20,213 nt of DNA from DATJFH01 sp035495815 (GTDB taxonomy: Bacteria; Acidobacteriota; Terriglobia; Bryobacterales; Bryobacteraceae), in NCBI GenBank assembly GCA_035495815.1, contig DATJFH010000148.1:1-20213 (forward strand), in the 5' to 3' direction. Under the pieces are notes generated by a model. The model saw only the letters and a program-made list of their open reading frames with translations. It was not told the origin of the DNA and searched no databases. Below, piece by piece: positions 5,947 through 15,345 of the stretch. Each line of letters begins with the position of its first letter. Position 1 is the first letter of the stretch. The position numbers and the translations under genes are program-made.

Positions 5947-8526
5947 ATGGCGCACCTTGCCGCCGATGTCCGCTTCGCCCTGCGCACCTTCGGCCGGTCG
6001 CCGGTGTTCACCGCGGTGGCCGGAATCTCGCTGGCGCTCGGCATCGGCGCGAATACCGCGATTTTCACCCTGCTCGACCAGGTGCTGCTGCGCGCGCTGC
6101 CGGTAAAGGATCCCGAGCAGCTCGTCCTTCTCTCCTGGAAAGGTTCGCACTACGGGAGCAATTGGGGAGCGAATTCGCTCTCTTATCCCATGTATCGCGA
6201 CCTCCGCGACCGGAACCAGGTCTTCAGCGGGATGCTGTGCCGCTTCGGAACCTCGCTGAGCATGAGCTATACAGGCCAGACCGACCGCGTCGCCGCCGAA
6301 CTTGTCTCCGGCGACTATTACAGCGTGCTCGGGGTTCGCCCCGCGGCCGGAAGGCTCATCTCGGCGGAAGACACCCGTCTCGCCGGCGGTAACGCTGTCG
6401 CGGTCCTGAGCTACGATTTCTGGCAGAGCCGCTTCAGCGGCGATCCAAGCGTCGTAGGCCGGACCATCCGGCTCAACAGCTTTCCCATGACGGTCATCGG
6501 CGTCAGCCAGGCGGGATTTTACGGGGTCGATCTGGGCTTCAGCCCGCAAGTCATGGTTCCGGTCACCATGAAGAAGCAGATGACGCCGAACTGGGACGAT
6601 CTCGAGCAGCGGCGCACCAAATGGGTCCAGGTCTTCGGACGCCTCAAGCCGGGAGTGACCGTGGAGCAGGCCAGGGCGTCCCTGCAGCCGCTGTTCAAAT
6701 CGATGCTCGAGAGCGACGTGCAGGAGGCCGCTTTTCGAAACGCCAGCCGCTATACAAAAGACCGCTTTCTCCAGTCCACGCTGGAAGCGCTGCCGGGAGG
6801 GCAGGGGCGGCCGCAGTTTCGCGAGCGGTTTCAGAAGCCGCTGCTGGTACTGATGTCGATCGTGGGGCTGGTCCTGTTGATTGCCTGCGCCAACGTAGCC
6901 AACCTGCTGCTGGCCCGAGCCACGGCGCGCCAGAAGGAAATGGCGGTCCGCTTCGCTTTAGGCGCGAAACGGAGCCGAATCATCGGACAGCTTCTCAGCG
7001 AGAGTGTTCTTCTGGCGCTGATGGGGGGAGCCGCCGGACTGGCGCTTGCCTTCTGGCTCGACGGCTACCTGCTGAGCCTGCTTCCCCAGGGAGGCTCGCC
7101 GCTGGCCCTCGGTTCCTCGCCCGATCTTCGTGTCTTCGGCTTCACGTTTCTTGTTTCCACGCTGACCGGGGTCCTCTTCGGTCTCGCGCCGGCATTGCAA
7201 TCTACGCGCGCGGAACTGGCCGGAACACTCAAAGACCAGGCCGGGTCAGTCACCAGCGCGGCAGCGATTCGTTTTCGCAAGACTCTGGTCATTGCCCAGG
7301 TGACGCTCTCGCTGCTGCTGCTGATCGGCGCGGGGCTGTTCATCCGCAGCCTGGAAAAGTTGCGGACCATCGACCCGGGCTTCCGCACCAACAAGCTGCT
7401 GTCGCTGGCGCTCGATCCGACGCTCAACGGATATTCCCGGCCTGATACCCGCAACTTCTACAAGAATCTGCAACAGACATTGAGTGAGCTGCCGGGCGTG
7501 CAATCGGTGGCGTTTTCCAGGATCCGGCTGCTCGACGGCGATTGGTCGAGCAGCACGATCTCTGTCGCCGGTTACCATGCCAAAGACGGGGAAGACATGG
7601 AGCCCTGGCGGAACGAGATCGGACCAGGCTACTTCGCCACCATGGGCATTCCGATGGCCGCAGGACGCGAGTTCGCGCTCGCCGACGAGCGCACCCTGAT
7701 CCTGGACGAAATCGACTGGACAAAGCCCGGAGCGCGTGAACTCCTGGACCGCGCCGAAGCGAAGGTCAAGGGTCCTCCAAAGTATGCGGTGGTCAATGAG
7801 AAGTTCGCCGAGTATTACTTCGGCTCCGCGGCAGCGGCTATCGGCCGGCGGTTTGGTTTCGGCGGGAACCCGGACACGAGGACGGATATCGAGATCGTTG
7901 GCGTGTCGAAAAATACCATGTATCGCAACCTGCGCGATCAGATTCCACGGCAGGTGTTCATCCCCTATCTGCAGCAGAATTATCTGGGCGGAATGAATAT
8001 CTACGTGCGGACCGATTTCGATCCGCTGCGGATGTTCGGCGCCGTCCGGGAAGCGGTGAAACGCCTGGACGGCGCGCTGCCGCTGTACAACATGCGCACG
8101 GTCGACGAACAGGTCGATCGATCCCTGCTGACCGAGCGCATGATTGCGATGCTGTCGGCCGCATTCGGAGTGATCGCGACGCTGTTGGCGCTGGTGGGCC
8201 TGTACGGCGTGATGGCATACACGGTTGCGCGTCGTACACGCGAAATCGGCATTCGCGTCGCGCTGGGTGCTCCGGGCAGCAATGTCGTGTGGATGGTGAT
8301 GCGGGAGGCGCTGCTGCTGATCGCGCTCGGGGTCGCGATTGGCCTGCCGGCGGCGCTGATTCTGACGAAATACATCGAGGCGCAACTCTACGGCCTGACG
8401 CCCAATGACCCGGTCACGTTGGGCGCCGCGACGGCGGCCCTGATCGCCGCGGCCACGCTGGCGGGCTACATCCCGGCCCTTCGCGCCTCCCGCGTCGACC
8501 CGATTCGCGCGCTGCGCTACGAATAA
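5947..8526 (+). CDS. orphan FtsX/MacB-type ABC permease with duplicated halves (ADOP family)
   Basis: An 859-residue inner-membrane protein built as two similar halves. Half one: TM helix in ISLALGIGANTAIFTLLDQV (about 28-47), a periplasmic MacB core, then an FtsX domain (about 295-420) with IACANVANLLLARATARQKE. Half two: TM in LVIAQVTLSLLLLIGAGLF (about 446-464), a second periplasmic core, and a C-terminal FtsX domain (about 730-859) with ARRTREIGIRVALGA and the ending RASRVDPIRALRYE. This is the acidobacterial duplicated orphan permease architecture (TIGR03434). Such proteins occur in many copies per genome without a neighbouring ATPase, and none is seen here. Mechanism and substrate are unknown; mechanotransmission or export would need an ATPase from elsewhere. 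The start at 5947 fits the usual N-terminus. It lies 32 nt after pcaL, so read-through from the pca operon is possible, but a functional link is not implied. Confidence 0.9.
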   Translation: MAHLAADVRFALRTFGRSPVFTAVAGISLALGIGANTAIFTLLDQVLLRALPVKDPEQLVLLSWKGSHYGSNWGANSLSYPMYRDLRDRNQVFSGMLCRFGTSLSMSYTGQTDRVAAELVSGDYYSVLGVRPAAGRLISAEDTRLAGGNAVAVLSYDFWQSRFSGDPSVVGRTIRLNSFPMTVIGVSQAGFYGVDLGFSPQVMVPVTMKKQMTPNWDDLEQRRTKWVQVFGRLKPGVTVEQARASLQPLFKSMLESDVQEAAFRNASRYTKDRFLQSTLEALPGGQGRPQFRERFQKPLLVLMSIVGLVLLIACANVANLLLARATARQKEMAVRFALGAKRSRIIGQLLSESVLLALMGGAAGLALAFWLDGYLLSLLPQGGSPLALGSSPDLRVFGFTFLVSTLTGVLFGLAPALQSTRAELAGTLKDQAGSVTSAAAIRFRKTLVIAQVTLSLLLLIGAGLFIRSLEKLRTIDPGFRTNKLLSLALDPTLNGYSRPDTRNFYKNLQQTLSELPGVQSVAFSRIRLLDGDWSSSTISVAGYHAKDGEDMEPWRNEIGPGYFATMGIPMAAGREFALADERTLILDEIDWTKPGARELLDRAEAKVKGPPKYAVVNEKFAEYYFGSAAAAIGRRFGFGGNPDTRTDIEIVGVSKNTMYRNLRDQIPRQVFIPYLQQNYLGGMNIYVRTDFDPLRMFGAVREAVKRLDGALPLYNMRTVDEQVDRSLLTERMIAMLSAAFGVIATLLALVGLYGVMAYTVARRTREIGIRVALGAPGSNVVWMVMREALLLIALGVAIGLPAALILTKYIEAQLYGLTPNDPVTLGAATAALIAAATLAGYIPALRASRVDPIRALRYE

Positions 8527-8540
8527 ATCCCGACAATGCG

Positions 8541-8575
8541 GAGCGGGCTTCCGCTCTGCGGGCAGAATCGCCCGC
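8541..8575 (+). terminator. tandem short hairpins after the permease gene
   Basis: Two perfect 6-bp hairpins lie side by side 14 bp after the permease stop: GAGCGG-GCTT-CCGCTC (8541-8556) and GCGGGC-AGAATC-GCCCGC (8558-8575). Neither is followed by a T-run. They may mark a transcript end or protect mRNA 3' ends, but they are not canonical intrinsic terminators. Confidence 0.35.
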
Positions 8576-8612
8576 CCGGCCACAGCCTGTGCCCGGATTC
8601 CATGCGATCGTG

Positions 8613-8618
8613 TATCAT
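8613..8618 (+). promoter_or_regulatory. possible -10 element for the exported dioxygenase gene
   Basis: TATCAT (5/6 to TATAAT), directly preceded by TG, lies about 40 bp before the ATG at 8659. The -35 region is poor. The surrounding TGTATCATGAATCC resembles TGTAATATGAATACC upstream of the amidohydrolase gene (10376-10390), hinting at a shared promoter type. Confidence 0.3.
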
Positions 8619-8658
8619 GAATCCGAAGAACGGGCGCCAGGCCCGGCGAAGGAGTCAT

Positions 8659-9294
8659 ATGAAGTCCGATCACCCCTCCCGGCGGGAAATCGTCGAAAAT
8701 TGCATCGTACGCGGGCTGCTGGTCGCAGGTGTGCCCATGTCGGCCACGAACCTGTTCGCCCTGTGGCAAAAGGGCCACGCCGAAGCGCAGAAACCGACCC
8801 CGACAGAGGTGCTCGGTCCATTCTTCAAGAAGGGCGCGCCGAACGCGTCCGTGCTGCGCGGACCCAATGATCCGGGTTTCCCGCTGCGGGTCGCCGGCAA
8901 AGTGTACAACACTCGCGGCGAGAAGGTTCCCGGCGCCATCGTCGAGATATGGCAGGCCGATCAGGACGGGCACTACGACGTGAAGGGCTACCGCTACCGC
9001 ACGCGCCTGCTGATCGAGGGCGGTTCCGATTACGGCATCGAGACCGTCATGCCCGGCCACTATTCCGACCGCCCGGCGCAGCACATCCACTACCTGATTA
9101 CCGCTCCCGGACACAGGCCGCTCATCACGCAGGTGTACTTCGCCACCGATCCCTGGTTCGAAGGCGATCCGGACAAGAATTTCAACAAGCGCAACCTGGT
9201 AGGCAACCGCGAGCTGGTCCGTCCGGTCAAACTTTTCGAGAGCGGCAAGCCGCATGCGGAAGTCTCCTTCGACATCTGCCTGGAGAAAGCCTGA
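8659..9294 (+). CDS. exported intradiol ring-cleavage dioxygenase
   Basis: A 211-residue protein of the intradiol dioxygenase fold. PTEVLGPFF (48-56) matches the start of catechol/protocatechuate dioxygenase domains, followed by VEIWQADQDGHYD. Candidate Fe(III) ligands are Y106, Y135, H142 and H144 (GHYSDRPAQHIHY). The Arg at 138 is one residue further from the first His than in PcaH here (R-P-A-Q-H against R-P-A-H). The N-terminus has SRRE (7-10) followed by a hydrophobic stretch to about residue 35, so Tat- or Sec-dependent export, or membrane anchoring, is likely. That sets it apart from the cytoplasmic PcaHG. The ATG has an AAGGAG site (8649-8654) 4 nt upstream, which decides the start against upstream in-frame codons. 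Substrate unknown; a catechol-type or hydroxyquinol-type ring is plausible. The WD40 gene follows after 1 nt. Confidence 0.85.
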   Translation: MKSDHPSRREIVENCIVRGLLVAGVPMSATNLFALWQKGHAEAQKPTPTEVLGPFFKKGAPNASVLRGPNDPGFPLRVAGKVYNTRGEKVPGAIVEIWQADQDGHYDVKGYRYRTRLLIEGGSDYGIETVMPGHYSDRPAQHIHYLITAPGHRPLITQVYFATDPWFEGDPDKNFNKRNLVGNRELVRPVKLFESGKPHAEVSFDICLEKA

Positions 9295-9295
9295 A

Positions 9296-10243
9296 ATGCG
9301 CGCGTTCATCTGGCTGGCGCTGGCGGCGGCGTCAAGCGCACAGAGCGGGCTTGTCATCCAGTCCGAAGCCGATGTAAACAGCGTCGCCTTTACCCGGGAT
9401 GGCGCATGGATCGCAGCCGATTGCCGGGACGGCCAGGTGCGCGTCTGGGACGCCAGGTCCGGGGCCCTCAAGCGGACCGTGCGCCGGGAAGAAGGCGACA
9501 CGGCGGAAGCGCTGCCTTCGCCGGCGGACCTGTTGGGAATCGTCGGCAAAGGTGGCAGTATCCGGATTCTGGACCTCCAGACCGGCGAGCTGAAACGCCG
9601 GATCGCGGGGCCCTCGCAGAGAACGCGGGGCCTGGTGTTCTCACCCGACCGGAGTCTGGTGGCCGTCAGCAGCCGCACCGGAGATTCGGGCAGCGAAGAA
9701 ACCGTCAGGGTTTGGGACGCGAACGGGAAGCAGCTTTTCGCCGCGCCGGCCGGGCTCGGGGGGACTTCAGCCATGGCGATTTCGCCGGACGGCGCGACGC
9801 TCGTAGCCGGCAGCTGGGACACCAACGTCCGCGCCTGGAGCACACGCAACGGCGAGCTGCGGCGGCTGATCGAAGACCTGCCGGTGTCGATGTTCGCCAT
9901 CGCTTTCTCCCCTGACGGCAAGTACCTGGCGGCTGCGGGAGTGGACAGTACGATCTATCTCTGGGATGCAAAGAGCCTCGAGCTGTCGCGCAAGCTGACC
10001 GGTCAGCCCGAAATGATCGGGTCCATGGCGTTCTCCGCGGATAGCCGCCGGCTGCTGACGGGCGGCTTCAACGAGCTGACCACGCAGCATCCGGTGTCGG
10101 TCCTTTTGTGGGACGTGAGTTCCGGCAAGGCGATAAAGAGTTTCCCCTCACCGCACGCGGTACGGGCGCTGACGTTCGCGCCGGACGGCAGGACGGCGGC
10201 AGTCGCGTGCCAGAAGACGATCAGCTTCCTGGCAATGCCGTAG
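9296..10243 (+). CDS. secreted seven-repeat WD40 propeller protein
   Basis: A 315-residue protein with a short Sec signal peptide (MRAFIWLALAAASSAQSG) and seven recognisable WD40-type repeats. Examples are VAFTRDGAWIAADCRDGQVR ending in VWDARSG, a diverged second repeat ending in ILDLQTGE, then IAFSPDGKYLAAAGVDSTIY ending in LWD, and a last repeat ending ISFLAMP. Seven blades are enough for one closed beta-propeller with almost no extra sequence, so it probably acts as a periplasmic binding scaffold, not an enzyme. The ATG at 9296 lies 1 nt after the dioxygenase stop, so the two genes are certainly one transcription unit. Whether the propeller docks the dioxygenase or another cluster member is speculation. 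Confidence 0.85.
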   Translation: MRAFIWLALAAASSAQSGLVIQSEADVNSVAFTRDGAWIAADCRDGQVRVWDARSGALKRTVRREEGDTAEALPSPADLLGIVGKGGSIRILDLQTGELKRRIAGPSQRTRGLVFSPDRSLVAVSSRTGDSGSEETVRVWDANGKQLFAAPAGLGGTSAMAISPDGATLVAGSWDTNVRAWSTRNGELRRLIEDLPVSMFAIAFSPDGKYLAAAGVDSTIYLWDAKSLELSRKLTGQPEMIGSMAFSADSRRLLTGGFNELTTQHPVSVLLWDVSSGKAIKSFPSPHAVRALTFAPDGRTAAVACQKTISFLAMP

Positions 10244-10280
10244 ACTCGCAGCGCGCAACAGCTCGGCGGGTTGACTAAAA

Positions 10281-10297
10281 GGGCCGCACGCCGGCCC
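10281..10297 (-). terminator. hairpin with the polarity of a minus-strand intrinsic terminator
   Basis: GGGCCG (10281-10286) and CGGCCC (10292-10297) form a perfect 6-bp stem with a 5-nt loop. On the plus strand AAAA lies immediately 5' of the stem (10277-10280), so on the minus strand the stem is followed by TTTT. That is intrinsic-terminator polarity for leftward transcription, although no minus-strand gene is seen here. It may also stall plus-strand transcripts from the WD40 gene. Confidence 0.35.
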
Positions 10298-10377
10298 GGC
10301 TGGCGGAGTCGCGGCAGCATCCTGTCCCTCATTTTCGAGCCGTATTCAAGCGCAAGTCACGCTTTCGTCAGTTGATG

Positions 10378-10383
10378 TAATAT
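10378..10383 (+). promoter_or_regulatory. possible -10 element for the amidohydrolase gene
   Basis: TAATAT (10378-10383), directly preceded by TG, would start a transcript near 10390. That would exclude the ATG at 10382 as the translation start and favour 10421. The -35 region (around 10355) is poor. It is embedded in a sequence resembling the upstream region of the dioxygenase gene at 8611-8624. Confidence 0.3.
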
Positions 10384-10420
10384 GAATACCGGCTTCCGGA
10401 CGGTTCGACAGGAGAATTGC

Positions 10421-11926
<1,506 letters not shown>

Positions 11927-11987
11927 CCGCGGCGCGCCAAAATGCATCGTCCGCTTCGAGCGCCGGGCGGGACAGGCGCTTCCACCA

Positions 11988-12911
11988 GTGAACCCGTCGC
12001 AGCCGCTTTGCCTGTTCGAAAACCGGCGCGGAGATACGGGGCAGCGGCTGTCCCGCCTGGTTTTCCTGGCGGCGTTGACCACCCGCGCCCTCTGGTGCGC
12101 GGACGCCACCGCCCCCGCGCACTTCCATCACCTGCACCTCAACTCGACCGATCCCGCCAACGCCATCGACTTCTACACGCGCACTTTCGACTGCGAGAAA
12201 GCCCGGTTCGCCGGCGTCATGGACGCGGTGTGGGCCCAAAAATCCTGGCTTCTCTTCACCAAAGTGAGCGCCGCTCCACCTTCGGACATCCTTTCGGCGA
12301 TCTGGCACTTCGGCTGGGGCGCCGAGGACATGCCGGACGCCTACCGGAAACAACTCGCCAAGGGCACGAAATTCGGGACTCCCATCACCGAATTGTTCCC
12401 AAAATTCTGGTACGCCTACGTGGACGGACCGGATAAAGCCATCATCGAGCTCAATACGGCTCCCCACCACGACTTCGGCCATCTGCACCTGGTCAGTGAA
12501 GACGCCGTCACGGCGGGGGAATGGTACCAGAAACATTTCGGCGCTACCTGGAAAGCCGGCAGGCCGCCTGCGCGCGAAAAGCGTTTTATCCGCGAATTCC
12601 AGATCGGTCCCAACGCGTCGCTGATGATGGACAACGTGAACATCATCATTTTCCCCATCGAATACGCCCGCCAGGCGATGCCGGAGTGGAAAGGCCGCGC
12701 GGGGTTCGAATCATCGAAGGGGCGCGTGGTCGATCACGTGGGCTTCGGCGTGGATAACCTGGAGCAGTCGCTGGACCGGCTGCGGAAGGAAGGGGTGACG
12801 GTCACCGATGACGTCAAAACGGCGGCCGGCGGCAGGATCAGGCACGCTTTCATCGAGGGTCCTGACAAGATCCGTATCGAACTGGTGGAGGGGCGCGCCC
12901 GCAGGGAATGA
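11988..12911 (+). CDS. exported VOC-family (glyoxalase/extradiol-dioxygenase fold) protein
   Basis: About 307 residues with paired beta-alpha-beta-beta-beta modules of the vicinal-oxygen-chelate superfamily. Module one starts FHHLHLNSTDPANAIDFYTR and ends AIIELNTAP. Module two begins FGHLHLVSEDAVTAGEWYQK, and a last segment runs VVDHVGFGVDNLEQSLDRL to RIELVEG. The His of the first strands and the Glu of the IEL ends fit metal ligation as in glyoxalase I or extradiol dioxygenases. A hydrophobic segment, LSRLVFLAALTTRALWCADA, precedes the domain and looks like a signal peptide. The start is uncertain: GTG at 11988 is chosen because it gives the shortest n-region, but ATGs at 11901 and 11919 are in the same frame and overlap the amidohydrolase end. 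No clear ribosome site helps. Its stop overlaps the cytochrome start (ATGA). Confidence 0.78.
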   Translation: MNPSQPLCLFENRRGDTGQRLSRLVFLAALTTRALWCADATAPAHFHHLHLNSTDPANAIDFYTRTFDCEKARFAGVMDAVWAQKSWLLFTKVSAAPPSDILSAIWHFGWGAEDMPDAYRKQLAKGTKFGTPITELFPKFWYAYVDGPDKAIIELNTAPHHDFGHLHLVSEDAVTAGEWYQKHFGATWKAGRPPAREKRFIREFQIGPNASLMMDNVNIIIFPIEYARQAMPEWKGRAGFESSKGRVVDHVGFGVDNLEQSLDRLRKEGVTVTDDVKTAAGGRIRHAFIEGPDKIRIELVEGRARRE

Positions 12912-13789
12912 GACTGGCCTGGGCGCTGCTCTCGATCGGCATGTCCTTCGCGCAGCCGCGGGACCCGGCGGCGTGGGGGTCGGATCATACCGGCAAGCCG
13001 CTGCCCGAACACGTTCACGGCGACGAGTGCCTGTTCTGCCATCGCAACGATATCGGCCAGAGCTGGCAGCGCAACACGCACGGCATCAGCCTGCGCCAGC
13101 GCGATGACGCGCCGGAGCTGGTGAAGAAGCTCAACCCTCCCGAAGCCGTCGAGTTTTTCCTCGGAAGCCGCCATGAAGTGCGTCTGCTGAAGAAGGAGGG
13201 TTACGGCAAGTTCGCGATTCTGACCAAAGGCGCCAATCCCGCCTGGGACAGGAGCCTGTTCGGCGCGCGCTGCGCCGGATGCCATACCACGGCTGTCGAG
13301 ACGGAGACGCAGACTTTCTCCGCCTTCGGTCACGATTGCTATGCGTGCCACGGCGTGGTGGACTTGAATCACACCGGCGACACCAAGCTGATCCTGCTCT
13401 CGAAGAAGCGCCGCGACTCTCCGGAGGTGGTCACCTCGATCTGCGCGCAGTGTCATCTGCGCGGCGGAAAGTCCAGGAGCACGGGACTGCCCTATCCGAA
13501 CCAGTTCGTCGCCGGCGACAATCTTTTCCGGGATCTTCAGTTGGATTTCAAGCTGGCGGACGACCAGGCCTTGAATCCAGGCGATAGGCACGTCTATCGC
13601 AACGTGAGGGACGTGGTAGTGAACGGTTCGGAGACCACCTGCCTCAGCTGCCACAAGATCCACGGGCAGACGGCTGACAAGCACCGGCGCGTCCTGACGA
13701 GCGCGATCTGCGCAGACTGCCACAACGCCGAGGGTCCGCGCAAAGCCGTGAGGGCCTACGTGGTTCACAGCGAGCTCTGCGAGTACTAG
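12908..13789 (+). CDS. exported hexahaem cytochrome c
   Basis: A 293-residue protein with a short signal peptide (MRLAWALLSIGMSFAQ) and six CxxCH haem c motifs: CLFCH (41-45), CAGCH (122-126), CYACH (144-148), CAQCH (179-183), CLSCH (245-249) and CADCH (268-272). Several non-motif His residues (for example H58, H89, H142, H155) are available as distal ligands. It is probably a periplasmic electron carrier or oxidoreductase of the multihaem c554/NrfA-related type; I cannot name the subfamily. It starts within the stop of the VOC gene (ATGA), so the two are translated together. This suggests electron exchange between the exported enzymes and the respiratory chain, an inference from position only. 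It is followed by a strong hairpin at 13810-13840. Confidence 0.9.
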   Translation: MRLAWALLSIGMSFAQPRDPAAWGSDHTGKPLPEHVHGDECLFCHRNDIGQSWQRNTHGISLRQRDDAPELVKKLNPPEAVEFFLGSRHEVRLLKKEGYGKFAILTKGANPAWDRSLFGARCAGCHTTAVETETQTFSAFGHDCYACHGVVDLNHTGDTKLILLSKKRRDSPEVVTSICAQCHLRGGKSRSTGLPYPNQFVAGDNLFRDLQLDFKLADDQALNPGDRHVYRNVRDVVVNGSETTCLSCHKIHGQTADKHRRVLTSAICADCHNAEGPRKAVRAYVVHSELCEY

Positions 13790-13809
13790 CCGCGATTGCG
13801 GCAATCCTG

Positions 13810-13840
13810 CCGGTCAGCGCTGAAGGCCTTCGGCGACCGG
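13810..13840 (+). terminator. strong hairpin ending the cytochrome transcription unit
   Basis: CCGGT (13810-13814) pairs with ACCGG (13836-13840). The inner CGCTGAA (13818-13824) pairs with TTCGGCG (13829-13835) around a GGCC loop, with a 3-nt bulge on the left arm and one G-T pair. It lies 20 bp after the cytochrome stop. There is no T-run, so termination would be Rho-assisted or of a non-canonical kind. Confidence 0.4.
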
Positions 13841-13881
13841 GCCTTCCGAAGTATCGCCGGATAAAGGGTTAACGTAGAGTG

Positions 13882-15267
13882 ATGCGTTTGTTTCACTCGA
13901 CACTGTTGCTCATCTCCGCGGGGATGGCATGCGGCGCGGAAGCTCTGCGCGTGGCCACTTTCAATGTGGACGTGACGCCTCCGCTCGGATCTCCGCTCTG
14001 CTGCTCCGCCGGCGTAAAGCCTGCCGCGAGAATCGTGGATCCCCTCTCCGCGCGCGGACTGATCCTGCTCGGTCCGCCGAAGCCGATCGTATTGGTGGCC
14101 GTGGATTGGGAGGGCATCGCGAACGCAGGCTGGGACGAATGGCGGCGGGCGATAGCCGAGGCCGCGAAGACGGAGATGGATCGCGTCAGCGTCCACACGC
14201 TGCACCAACACGACGCGCCCGGTTACGATCCGGGCGCGGACCGCGAGTTGGAGCGGTTCGGCCTGGGAGCGAAACTTTACGATCCAGGGTTCATGCGCCA
14301 GGCGATCCGGAAGGTGTCCGACGCGGTCAGAGCCGCCGTGGGAAATTCGCAAACCGTCACCCATGTCGGACTCGGGCGAGCAAAGGTCAGCGAAGTCGCT
14401 TCGAATCGCCGCGTACTCGGGCCGGACGGCAAGGTAAAGTACGTGCGCTACAGCGCCTGCAAAATTCCGGAAGCGCGCGACGCGCCGGAGGGCGTCATCG
14501 ACCCGTATGTCAGGTCGGTGAGCCTCTGGCAGGGAGCGCGGCCGCTGGTTTCGATTACCTATTACGCCACACATCCCCAAAGCTATTACGGTGAAGGCGG
14601 CGTCAGCGCCGACTTTGTCGGTATGGCAAGGGCCCTGCGCGAAGCCGAACTGCCGGACGTCGCGCACATTCACTTTAACGGGGCCGCCGGAAATGTCGCC
14701 GCCGGCAAGTACAATGACGGCTCGCCGCGAATGCGTCCCATTCTTGCGCGCCGTCTCGCCGACGGAATGAAATCCGCCTGGGAGGGAACGGTCAAGACGC
14801 CCATTCATGCCGGCGACATCGGCTGGCGCATTTTGCCGGTTCTGCTGCCGCCCGCGGAGGCAATTCGGGACCAGCAGCATCTGGTTAGAGTGATCCAGGA
14901 CGAACAGCAGCCGGCACGCCTGCGGCTGTCCACGGGGAGGGATCTGGCGTGGGTGCGGCTCCGAGCGGCGCGCCGCACGACACCGCTGTTCCTGCTGACG
15001 CTGGGTCCCGCAAGCGTGGTTCACATGCCCGGCGAGCTGTTCGTGGAATACCAGCTGGCGGCGCAGGAGCTGGCGCCGGGCCGGTTCGTCGCCATGGCGG
15101 CTTACGGCGATTATGGGCCCGGCTACATCGGCACGCGGATCGCCTACTCACAGGGAGGATACGAAACGGGGCCGGTTTCGCGCACCGCTCCCGAAGTGGA
15201 GAATGTGCTCCTTACGGCGCTTCGCGACCTGCTTGCCACTCCGGGAGGCAAAGCTGCCGCCCGGTAA
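13882..15267 (+). CDS. exported neutral/alkaline ceramidase-like protein
   Basis: A 461-residue protein with an N-terminal signal peptide (MRLFHSTLLLISAGMACGAE). The mature part opens with FNVDVTPPLGSPLCCSAG, the N-terminal strand pattern of neutral ceramidase N-terminal domains (D-x-T-P). VHTLHQHDAPGYD (H105, H108, H110) occupies the position of the family's zinc-binding HTHSGPGG-type motif but is diverged. ATHPQSYYGEGGVSADFVG and HFNGAAGNVAAGKYNDG resemble the second His and the N-rich blocks, and VHMPGELFVEY plus GYIGTRIAYSQGGYETG match the late conserved region. Ceramidases hydrolyse the N-acyl bond of ceramide. The weak match at the first motif means the substrate may be another amide or ester. 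GTG at 13879 directly precedes the ATG at 13882, which is preferred. No strong ribosome site is present. Confidence 0.75.
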   Translation: MRLFHSTLLLISAGMACGAEALRVATFNVDVTPPLGSPLCCSAGVKPAARIVDPLSARGLILLGPPKPIVLVAVDWEGIANAGWDEWRRAIAEAAKTEMDRVSVHTLHQHDAPGYDPGADRELERFGLGAKLYDPGFMRQAIRKVSDAVRAAVGNSQTVTHVGLGRAKVSEVASNRRVLGPDGKVKYVRYSACKIPEARDAPEGVIDPYVRSVSLWQGARPLVSITYYATHPQSYYGEGGVSADFVGMARALREAELPDVAHIHFNGAAGNVAAGKYNDGSPRMRPILARRLADGMKSAWEGTVKTPIHAGDIGWRILPVLLPPAEAIRDQQHLVRVIQDEQQPARLRLSTGRDLAWVRLRAARRTTPLFLLTLGPASVVHMPGELFVEYQLAAQELAPGRFVAMAAYGDYGPGYIGTRIAYSQGGYETGPVSRTAPEVENVLLTALRDLLATPGGKAAAR

Positions 15268-15345
15268 TGGAACAGCGCTTGTACGGCCTCGACTTGTCGT
15301 GTGTCGGGCTCTGCGGCAACTGCTAAACTACGGCAGGAGCGTGAA

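Noticed and set aside
7246..9921. An 891-codon open frame on the minus strand
   Set aside because: It runs antisense across the permease, dioxygenase and WD40 genes, which all have clear family matches. Its translation is Arg/Gln/His-rich with no recognisable domain, typical of antisense frames in GC-rich coding DNA.
10382..10420. ATG at 10382 as start of the amidohydrolase
   Set aside because: It has no ribosome site and lies in a putative -10 element. ATG at 10421 has AGGAG at correct spacing.
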